NCBI GenBank assembly: GCA_030539815.1
Contig: JAUNXM010000082.1
Location: 1-8,801 of the forward strand
Source of the DNA: Methanobacterium sp.
Lineage (GTDB): Archaea; Methanobacteriota; Methanobacteria; Methanobacteriales; Methanobacteriaceae
Direction of reading: 5' to 3'
Length of the DNA stretch: 8,801 nt
The position numbers and the translations under genes are program-made. Below, in pieces: positions 1-8,801 of this stretch; the first letter of the stretch is position 1, and every line of letters begins with the position of its first letter. Below the pieces are notes generated by a model. The model was not told where the DNA came from. It searched no databases and saw nothing but the letters and a program-made list of their open reading frames with translations.

Positions 1-72
1 GATAAAAAGAAACAGGATTAATAAGAAATTCGATTAAATTTTATCGTGCTACCATTAATATGGCAGGTTTAT

Positions 73-2124
<2,052 letters not shown>

Positions 2125-2142
2125 GAAAAAGATTTGATGGAA

Positions 2143-3122
<980 letters not shown>

Positions 3123-3132
<10 letters not shown>

Positions 3133-4643
3133 AGTAATTCCCCCATATCTTTAACTATTAATGAAGGAAAATCTTCTGCCACTAATTTATCTACGTCTGA
3201 ACGCTTGGTTTCACCACTTAAGACACAAATAAAATCATAATTTAAGTTTTCAGCTAGTTTTTTATCAGTATGGAGTCTATCCCCCACCACAACAACTTCA
3301 TTACTATCATAGGTTTTGTCAATATTTTCTAAAAGTACTTTATTGGGTTTTCCAAAAATTTTATCAGGTGATCTGCCCGTAGTTTCTTGAATAACAAGAG
3401 TCATACTACCAATATCTGGAATATTCCCTTCTTCTGTGGGGCAAAACATGTCAATATGAGTAGCTAAAAATTGGATATTTTCATCTTTTTGTAACAACAA
3501 AGATGCAGTTTTTAATTTTTCGTAAGTCAATTCCGTATCATAAGCCAAAACAACAGCCTGACACTTGGAAGGATCATCAGTTATTTCAAGTCCTTTGAAT
3601 TCTCTGCACATATAATTTGTAAACTTTGAATTTGCCACCAAAAAGATTTTTGATATATTTTTTTCATTGAGATAATCAAATAGAGGGTAAACTGGTGAAA
3701 TAATCTTTTCGGAAGAAGTTTCTATCCCTATTGATGATAAACGCTTAACATAATCTAAAGGAACACGAGAAGTGTTATTTGTTAAGAAATAGAAGTCATT
3801 TTTATCAATACGAGAATTTACAAAATTAATTGTTCCTTCAATCGGTTTATTCCCTAAATAAACCGTGCCATCTAAATCCATGATGAAACATTTCTTCTGA
3901 TCCAGATCTATGTTGCTGAACTTAATATCCGCCTCAGCTAAATCATCTAAATTGTCTATTTCCATCCATTTTCGGCCATTGATATCAAAAGGCTTGAACT
4001 TAGAATAAGCTAGGAGATCTTTTAATGCAACTTCAGTCCACAGATTTAAATCTTTCTTTTTCAGGATATATGTCTCTAAGATTTCTTTTAGTTTTTGTGA
4101 ATTTTGGAAACCAATTTTGTAAAGGTCAATTGAAACCGCGTATGCAGATTTTTCAGGAATTTCTTTAGAAATATCAATTATTGTTCCGTTATCCACTTTT
4201 ATTTTCATTGATTCAGCAATATGAGAACTTCTATCGCAGGCAATCAGATCAGATCCATTATCTTCCACTAAATTTTTAATAATATCTGGATCGTATACAC
4301 AATCTCCATTACTTATCAATATAAAGCTGTTATCATCAATTTTTAAATCTTTTAAAGCCAAATATAAAGAGTACATGTTATTAGTACTCAAATAATCTTT
4401 GTTTTCAATTATTTTAATTCCAGGATAATTTTCCTTTATAAAGTCTTTAACAAAATCAGATTTGTATCCGACAACAACATTAATAGAATCTATTTTAACA
4501 CCAGAACTTAAATAAGCCCTAATTTGGTGTTCAATTATGGGAATTCCATTAACTTTAACCATACATTTTGGTTTTTCAAGAGTGATAGGATTCAACCTAC
4601 TTCCAATTCCTGCTGCTAAAATAATTGATTTAATTTTTATCAT
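3123..4643 (-). CDS. Fusion of a CTP-type nucleotidylyltransferase and a NagD-like HAD phosphatase
   Basis: A two-domain protein of 506 residues. Residues 1 to about 245 form a LicC-like nucleotidyltransferase: LAAGIGSRL (9-17) and EKPKCMV (23-29) bind the nucleotide, NGD (112-114) holds a metal-binding aspartate, and the domain closes with [11 protein letters not shown], a signature seen in cytidylyltransferases for phosphocholine and related small phosphates. Residues from about 248 to the end form a HAD subclass IIA phosphatase: DLDGT (nucleophile Asp256, Asp258), FLTNNTSR (286-293), FGKPNK (Lys432) and GDRLHTD (Asp455, Asp460), with the NagD-type cap between. The ATG at 4643 puts the P-loop motif at the usual distance from the N-terminus. 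In-frame ATGs at 4661 and 4706 would add unaligned residues and lengthen the overlap with the upstream gene. The CDS overlaps the glycerophosphotransferase stop by 14 bases, suggesting coupled translation. From context the first domain probably makes CDP-glycerol from glycerol-3-phosphate, but CDP-ribitol or another polyol is possible. The substrate of the phosphatase domain is unknown. Confidence 0.87.
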
Positions 4644-5871
4644 CCCTCTTAAATTTTTCATTATCTTTGAAAACAAGATCATATACTCTTTTGCATGATT
4701 TATCATCCTGATATCGATTTACAATATCATTAACAATCTTACGTTCATTTTTATAATATTCAGGATCCTCAATACTTTGTTTAAGTTCTTTGATAAAAGT
4801 TTTATAATTTTGTACCTTTGGTCCTGGTGTCCAAAATTCATATGGTTCAAATAAAAAACCTCTTTCTTCTGAGTATTGCTGAAAATCCGTTGGTGTGAAA
4901 ATTATAGGCTTATCTAATAATAAAAAGTCGAAATAAACCGATGAATAGTCCGTTATTAATATTTCAATTTCTCCCAGAATATCATACAAATCAAAAAAAC
5001 TTCTTTTTAGCATTTTCTTTGTTATTAAGATTATATTGTCTTTGTTAAAATTTCCTCTAAATTCTGATAAATAATATTTTTCATCAAACGGATGGAATGT
5101 TAAAAGTAGTAAAATGTTATTCACCCTTAAAAAGTCGTGAAAATGATTCTCATCATAATCTTCGAAATCAAAAATGTTACTTTTTTTAACTAAACCCGAA
5201 CTCTTTGTACGGGATTTTGACGGTCTAAATGTTGGGCAAAACAGTATTATTTTATCATATTTTGATAAATCAATATTTAAAAGAGTTGAAATATTTGATC
5301 GGGTATTACAAAATAATTTATCATTTCTTGGTTGGCCTGTTATGTGCACTTTTCGGGGATTTATTCGAAAGGATGATGCGAATGCGCTTTTCATAATTAT
5401 TGAAGTTGCGATTAAAAAGTCATTATTTCCAAAACTATTTTTTATGAATTTCAAATAAGAATTATTTTCAGATTCTTTGAAAAACCCCATAGATTTGAGA
5501 GGCATTCCATGCCATAAATTAATCAGAATTTGATTATTTGACTTTAAACTTCCATTTTCATTATGAGTTACAAAAAGATATTTAGATCGTATTAGGTAAA
5601 TGATTCCCTTTAAACAAAACTTATTACAAGCTTTTATTCCTTTTTTTTCTAAGGATTTAATCATTTTTTTATCATTTACCATCCATACGAACGAGTATTT
5701 ATCTCGAATTTCTGCATTTTCATTTAAATAATGGAACATAGCATTTGCATTATCAGCGAAATCAGGCTTGCTTTCAAATAATATTTGATTTTCATTTTTA
5801 GGGACTAACCTATTAAAAATTTGAAAGAAGAAAGTTAAAGAATTTATTAAAAACATTTTTTTAGAATTCAT
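4630..5871 (-). CDS. CDP-glycerol glycerophosphotransferase family protein (TagB/TagF-like)
   Basis: A 413-residue enzyme expected to transfer glycerol-phosphate, or another polyol-phosphate, from its CDP form to a membrane-linked acceptor at the inner face of the membrane. Family motifs occur in order: NLWHGMPLK (118-126, His121), GQPRND (179-184), TFHPFDEKYY (258-267, His260), ITDYSSVYFDF (306-316) and RGFLFEPYEFWTPGP (337-351). The two histidines match the conserved pair needed for catalysis in this family, and the ITDYSS region corresponds to the CDP-glycerol binding part of TagF. Length is that of a single catalytic domain, without the long N-terminal extension of polymerising TagF, so it could be a primase (TagB-like) or a polymerase; sequence alone does not decide. 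A hydrophobic N-terminal stretch (about 6-18) may help membrane contact. AGGAAG lies seven bases before the ATG. It is first in the minus-strand trio and is strongly AT-rich. Confidence 0.9.
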   Translation of the reverse strand: MNSKKMFLINSLTFFFQIFNRLVPKNENQILFESKPDFADNANAMFHYLNENAEIRDKYSFVWMVNDKKMIKSLEKKGIKACNKFCLKGIIYLIRSKYLFVTHNENGSLKSNNQILINLWHGMPLKSMGFFKESENNSYLKFIKNSFGNNDFLIATSIIMKSAFASSFRINPRKVHITGQPRNDKLFCNTRSNISTLLNIDLSKYDKIILFCPTFRPSKSRTKSSGLVKKSNIFDFEDYDENHFHDFLRVNNILLLLTFHPFDEKYYLSEFRGNFNKDNIILITKKMLKRSFFDLYDILGEIEILITDYSSVYFDFLLLDKPIIFTPTDFQQYSEERGFLFEPYEFWTPGPKVQNYKTFIKELKQSIEDPEYYKNERKIVNDIVNRYQDDKSCKRVYDLVFKDNEKFKRDDKN

Positions 5872-5898
5872 GCCATCTCTTCCTGATCATACTAAATG

Positions 5899-5932
5899 TT
5901 AATTTAATTACTACATTAATGTATTAAATTAA
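5899..5932. repeat. Perfect 10-bp inverted repeat upstream of the glycerophosphotransferase gene
   Basis: TTAATTTAAT (5899-5908) and ATTAAATTAA (5923-5932) are exact reverse complements separated by 14 bases. They lie 28 to 61 bases before the minus-strand start codon and downstream of the nearer candidate minus promoter, where a repressor site or 5'-leader hairpin could act. Both arms consist only of A and T in an AT-rich region, so chance is a serious alternative. Confidence 0.3.
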
Positions 5933-6121
5933 AGTTCCATACATCCCATTTTTTTAACGTGAAAAAGTTTTGCTGACAATTTTTTAAATATTTTAATCAA
6001 TTATAGATGCAATCTTAATTTTTCTTTAATGGTTTATATTCCTATATCTGTTTGTTTTAATAAATAAAAATGAAAAATTCATTAATATAAAGAATGAAAA
6101 TGATTAGCATAAGATATTATT

Positions 6122-6138
6122 AGAAAAAACTATATAAA
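6122..6138 (+). promoter_or_regulatory. Archaeal TATA box with A-rich BRE for the acetyltransferase operon
   Basis: TATATAAA at 6131-6138 follows the purine-rich AGAAAAAAC (6122-6130), the order expected for BRE and box A on the plus strand. In archaea the start site lies about 25-27 bases downstream of the box centre, here about 6160-6162, which coincides with the ATG at 6161. A leaderless or nearly leaderless mRNA is therefore likely, in agreement with the lack of a good Shine-Dalgarno sequence there. Confidence 0.6.
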
Positions 6139-6160
6139 ATTGTTTTGTAAGATTAATTTC

Positions 6161-6790
6161 ATGGCTCAATCGGATGTTTCATTCAGTAAAATTTTGAGAT
6201 CAGATCTAAAACGTGTTTATGCATATCAAACCACTCAATTTCCCCATTCAAGATTAAAACTTCTATTAATGTATTTTAAGTTTTTCTTTATGTCTAAAAG
6301 TTTCAGATCAGTTTTTTTCTACCGCCTGTTGAATTTAAAATGTAAAAATAATCCTTTATTACTATCAATCTTTTTAATAATCCGCCAACTATGTTTTTGT
6401 CTTGATATCCCTTATAATGCCAAAATAGGTGAAGGACTTTTATTTGGTCATATAGATTGCATTGTTATACATGGCAATAGTGTCATAGGAAAAAATGCAA
6501 CAATCATGCAAGGAGTTACAATTGGGGGCAATATTGGGAAAATAAAAAACAACCGTACATCACCAGTAATTGGCAGTGGTGTTTTTATCGGTGCTGGCGC
6601 AAAAATTTTAGGTCCTGTGGTAATAGGTGATAATTGCATGATTGGAGCCAATGCAGTAGTAGTAAAAGATATACCAAATGATTCTTTAGCTGTGGGTGTA
6701 CCTGCAAAAGTTGTGAAGAATGTTGAAACTCCGTTTATGGATATTCAAGAGAATTTCAGAAGAGGAAGGATAGCTAAAATGGAAAAGTGA
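6161..6790 (+). CDS. Serine-acetyltransferase-like left-handed beta-helix O-acetyltransferase
   Basis: A 209-residue acyltransferase that probably moves acetyl from acetyl-CoA to a sugar or polyol of a surface glycan. The N-terminal 80 residues are basic and hydrophobic (for example LKLLLMYFKFFF) and may sit on the membrane. From about 84 the hexapeptide repeats of a left-handed beta-helix begin: IGEGLLFGH (His97), IVIHGNSVIG, QGVTIGGN (117-124), IGSGVFIGAGAKILGP, VIGDNCMIGANAVVVKD, and the closing GVPAKVVKN (179-187). The pattern resembles CysE, but where CysE has a serine-contacting histidine before the PxI segment, this protein reads NRTSPVI. That is usual in the polysaccharide branch, so an O-acetyltransferase fits better than cysteine synthesis. 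The ATG at 6161 is chosen because of the TATA box; a TTG at 6140 would lie too close to it. It is first of the plus-strand genes, 80 bases before the flippase. Confidence 0.83.
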   Translation: MAQSDVSFSKILRSDLKRVYAYQTTQFPHSRLKLLLMYFKFFFMSKSFRSVFFYRLLNLKCKNNPLLLSIFLIIRQLCFCLDIPYNAKIGEGLLFGHIDCIVIHGNSVIGKNATIMQGVTIGGNIGKIKNNRTSPVIGSGVFIGAGAKILGPVVIGDNCMIGANAVVVKDIPNDSLAVGVPAKVVKNVETPFMDIQENFRRGRIAKMEK

Positions 6791-6870
6791 TATCTAGGAA
6801 AATTGGGAATATTACTTATGAATCAGTTATAGAATAATAAAACCGGTTATTATAATATTGAGTTGGATTT

Positions 6871-8262
6871 ATGAATACTGTGCAGAGAATAGTAAAAAAT
6901 ATTGGTTTCAGTGGAGTATCACAAGTTATAATTACAATTATAGGCTTCGTTTTAATTATATATTTGGCAAGGTACCTTGGAGAAGCAGAATTTGGAACAT
7001 ATAACTTGGCCATTTATTTCACATCACTTTTTATTCCCCTGGCAGATTTAGGTATAAGCCAGTTCATGATAAGGGAACTGGCCAGAGACAAAAAACGGTT
7101 CGATAGCTTTATAATATGCTCTGTTATTAATATTATGGGATATTCACAGGAAATAATCAATTTAGTTTACCTTTTTGGGATATACACCATAATATCGTCT
7201 TTTGTACTAACCTTCCGCTCAATATTCCAGGCTTATGAAAAATTAGAATACACTTCCCTTCTGATAGTCGTGGAAAAAGTATTTTTAATTCCTTTAGTAG
7301 TGATTTTCATCATAGTGGGATTAAATTTAAAGGGAATAGCTTATGGTTATATAATATCCATTATTCTCACCTTTGCCTTGGGTTTATACTTGTTACTTAG
7401 AAAAATTAAAAAACCAAAAATAAAAGTTGATTTTAAATTATGGAAAATATTTTTCAGGAATGCATTGCCTTTTGGATTGAATAGTTTATTTACCGTATCT
7501 TTTGTCAGAGTTGACACCGTTATTTTATCCTATTTAAAAAATGACGTGGCTGTGGGCATATACAATGCTGCTTATGCACCGTTACTTGCCATCACATCTG
7601 CATTTGCAACTATGGTGGTATATTCTGTGTATCCCGTCATGTCCCGTTATTTTATTTCATCAAAGGACGTACTCAAAACTTCAACCATCCTAACCTGCAA
7701 ATATATGGCCATAATCAGTCTACCAATGACTGTGGGCTGTTTTATTCTCGCGGGGAATTTTATAAATCTATTCTACGGCAACCAGTATCAAAATGCAATC
7801 TTTGCCTTTCAAATATTATCACTATTCATCCCTTTAAGACTCATATCCAGCATCACAGGCACCTTTTTAACTTCCATTAATAAACAGGGAATACGCACGT
7901 TTTGTTACATGGTAGGATTAATCTTCAATGTTATTTTAAACATAGTTATGATACCCTATTTAAGTTACATAGGAGCAAGCATAGCAACTGTACTATCAGA
8001 AATATTGGTATATGTCCTGTTCATATTTTTCATCAGTAAATACTATTCAATATCTCAGGAATTACATAAAACATTCATAAAACCACTTATAGCTTCCTTG
8101 ATTATGGGTGCATTTTTAGTTTACTTCAACAAGTTAAACCTGTTTATATTAATTGTTCTGGCTATGATAATTTATTTCATACTTTTACTAATTCAAAAAA
8201 CTTTCACAGATACAGATAAACACATAATCAATCAACTTTTAGGTAGGTTTACCAATGAATAA
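6871..8262 (+). CDS. Wzx-type polysaccharide flippase (MOP superfamily)
   Basis: A 463-residue integral membrane protein expected to move lipid-linked oligosaccharide from the inner to the outer face of the cytoplasmic membrane. It starts with the usual basic N-terminus and a first helix with Gly-rich turns (FSGVSQVIITIIGFVLIIYL), followed by ARYLGEAEFGTYNLA, the conserved loop of archaeal and bacterial Wzx proteins, and GISQFMIRELARDK (61-74). RVDTVILSYLKND (213-225) marks the start of the second half. I count about 12-13 hydrophobic segments. The stretch between RELARDK and NIMGYSQE is only about 15 residues, where relatives as I remember them have about 30 including a full helix, so one helix seems shortened. 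The reading frame is intact across it. The ATG at 6871 has only a weak GGAT upstream. The gene overlaps the next one by eight bases, indicating one operon. Confidence 0.88.
   Translation: MNTVQRIVKNIGFSGVSQVIITIIGFVLIIYLARYLGEAEFGTYNLAIYFTSLFIPLADLGISQFMIRELARDKKRFDSFIICSVINIMGYSQEIINLVYLFGIYTIISSFVLTFRSIFQAYEKLEYTSLLIVVEKVFLIPLVVIFIIVGLNLKGIAYGYIISIILTFALGLYLLLRKIKKPKIKVDFKLWKIFFRNALPFGLNSLFTVSFVRVDTVILSYLKNDVAVGIYNAAYAPLLAITSAFATMVVYSVYPVMSRYFISSKDVLKTSTILTCKYMAIISLPMTVGCFILAGNFINLFYGNQYQNAIFAFQILSLFIPLRLISSITGTFLTSINKQGIRTFCYMVGLIFNVILNIVMIPYLSYIGASIATVLSEILVYVLFIFFISKYYSISQELHKTFIKPLIASLIMGAFLVYFNKLNLFILIVLAMIIYFILLLIQKTFTDTDKHIINQLLGRFTNE
8241..8247 (+). promoter_or_regulatory. Shine-Dalgarno site for the FrhB-like gene
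   Basis: AGGTAGG lies seven bases before the ATG at 8255 and inside the 3' end of the flippase gene. It supports that start, which overlaps the flippase stop (TAA at 8260-8262) by eight bases, and implies co-expression with the flippase. Confidence 0.6.
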
Positions 8263-8801
8263 TACAGTTAGTAAAGATATAAATAGTAATATCTCAAGTG
8301 TTGTTTCTGAGGGGCTCTGCACAGGATGCGGTACCTGCACAGCACTATGTGCAAAAGAAATCATAAAAATGGAATTAAATTCTCAAAAAGGCACATTTTT
8401 ACCAAAGATAAATGAAAAATATTGTGTTAATTGTGGGATATGTTATAAGGTATGTCCAGGTCTAGAGGTCGATTTTGAAAAATTGAATATGGAAATATTT
8501 GGGAAAAAACCAAAAGACTCCTTCATTGGAAATTACACAGATTGTTATACGGGATGTTCAACTGATAAAAAAATTCGATTTGATGCTTCGTCTGGGGGCA
8601 TAATAACTCAGTTTTTAATATTTGCCCTTGATAAAAAGATAATAGATGGTGCTATGGTAACCCGGATGAATAAGAATTATCCTTTAAAACCGGAACCATT
8701 TATTGCCAGAACCCGGCAAGAAATAGTTGAAGCATCTCAGTCTAAATACTGCCCAGTTCCTGTTAATTTAGCATTGAAAGAAATATTAAATGCACCTGAT
8801 C
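8255..8801 (+). CDS. FrhB-like coenzyme F420 hydrogenase/dehydrogenase beta-subunit family protein, N-terminal part
   Basis: The first 182 codons of a protein that continues past the right edge. Two ferredoxin-type [4Fe-4S] motifs are visible: Cys22-x2-Cys25-x2-Cys28-x3-Cys32 and Cys57-x2-Cys60-x2-Cys63-x3-Cys67-Pro. Next come FDASSGGIITQFL, GAMVTR and the SKYCPVP segment, typical of the FrhB N- and C-terminal domains (Pfam families FrhdB_N and FrhdB_C). In F420-reducing hydrogenase this subunit passes electrons between FeS clusters, FAD and F420. Relatives fused to a two-cluster ferredoxin domain are common in polysaccharide gene clusters of methanogens and gut bacteria, often beside a polysaccharide pyruvyl transferase, and their exact reaction is not settled. 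The overlap with the flippase gene supports a role in glycan modification rather than methanogenesis. The family is clear; the substrate is not. Confidence 0.88.
   Translation, partial: MNNTVSKDINSNISSVVSEGLCTGCGTCTALCAKEIIKMELNSQKGTFLPKINEKYCVNCGICYKVCPGLEVDFEKLNMEIFGKKPKDSFIGNYTDCYTGCSTDKKIRFDASSGGIITQFLIFALDKKIIDGAMVTRMNKNYPLKPEPFIARTRQEIVEASQSKYCPVPVNLALKEILNAPD

Larger units (their letters stand above)
5872..6160. promoter_or_regulatory. AT-rich divergent intergenic region
   Basis: About 290 bases separate two divergent operons, and I see no coding sequence or structured RNA gene. It must carry promoters for both sides. On the plus strand a TATA box is clear at 6131-6138. On the minus strand the candidates are less distinct: a TATTTAAA-type element covering 5983-5990, which would place a transcript start near 5958 and leave a leader of nearly 90 bases, and a TTTATATT-type element near 6083-6090, about 210 bases from the start codon. 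The whole stretch is so AT-rich that such matches are partly expected by chance. Confidence 0.5.

Noticed and set aside
3136..3147. Canonical X-XXY-YYZ slippery heptamer at the G-run (G GGG GAA)
   Set aside because: The P-site codon GGG can re-pair after a -1 slip, but GAA to GGA cannot pair well in the A site. It is not a canonical site, so frameshifting remains one option among several.
4644..4706. ATG at 4706 or 4661 as the start of the fusion protein
   Set aside because: These would add 21 or 6 residues before a domain that normally begins a few residues before its LAAG motif. The ATG at 4643 fits better and overlaps the previous stop in the usual coupled way.
6140..6160. TTG at 6140 as the start of the acetyltransferase
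   Set aside because: It directly abuts the TATA box, so a transcript from that promoter would not contain it. The added residues match nothing in the family.
6448..6651. Minus-strand open frame opposite the acetyltransferase
   Set aside because: It mirrors the hexapeptide repeats of the real gene and has no independent start signal or family.
6834..6853. ATAATA/TATTAT arms around AAACCGGT, before the flippase gene
   Set aside because: The arms are only six bases of A and T with an eight-base loop and no T-run follows. It is too weak to call a terminator or an operator.
6848..6859. TATTATAATATT as a TATA box for the flippase gene
   Set aside because: The implied start site would lie inside the coding region, after the ATG at 6871, so it cannot serve that start.

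Overview
The window looks like part of a methanogenic archaeon's chromosome, most probably of the Methanobacterium type. This is an inference from several signs: an archaeal-style TATA box with an A-rich upstream element (6122-6138), frequent ATA and AGG/AGA codons, Shine-Dalgarno motifs of the AGGT type, a gene of the FrhB (coenzyme F420 hydrogenase beta) superfamily, and a SpoIIE-type phosphatase with a multi-pass membrane module. No rRNA, tRNA or other phylogenetic marker is present, so the assignment is moderate.

Layout. (1) 73-2124, plus strand: a large membrane-anchored PP2C/SpoIIE-type serine phosphatase, about half G+C by eye. (2) 2121-2156: a hairpin with T-runs on both strands, between the convergent gene ends. 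(3) 2143-5871, minus strand: three overlapping genes, transcribed right to left, at about 30% G+C. They are a CDP-glycerol glycerophosphotransferase (TagB/TagF family), a fusion of a sugar- or polyol-phosphate nucleotidylyltransferase with a NagD-type HAD phosphatase, and a GpsA-like glycerol-3-phosphate dehydrogenase. (4) 5872-6160: an AT-rich divergent regulatory region. (5) 6161 to the right edge, plus strand: a serine-acetyltransferase-like O-acetyltransferase, a Wzx-type flippase and the first 182 codons of an FrhB-like iron-sulfur protein that runs off the window.

How the genes fit together. The minus-strand trio reads as a self-contained route to a glycerol-phosphate surface polymer: GpsA makes sn-glycerol-3-phosphate, the nucleotidylyltransferase domain activates it to CDP-glycerol (or a related CDP-polyol), and the transferase moves the polyol-phosphate to a membrane-linked acceptor. 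The plus-strand genes supply acetyl decoration, lipid-linked oligosaccharide flipping and a redox modification enzyme common in such loci. Archaeal lipids use sn-glycerol-1-phosphate, so a bacterial-type GpsA beside a TagB/TagF enzyme suggests a teichoic-acid-like or glycerol-phosphate-modified glycan. The sharp fall in G+C at about 2125 suggests that the surface-polymer genes are a laterally acquired or variable island next to an older chromosomal gene.

The oddest points are three. The gpsA-like gene has no ATG, GTG or TTG start before its nucleotide-binding loop and lies in the -1 frame of the upstream fusion gene. The nucleotidylyltransferase-HAD fusion sits in this pathway without an obvious need for a phosphatase. 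The flippase appears to lack most of one membrane helix.
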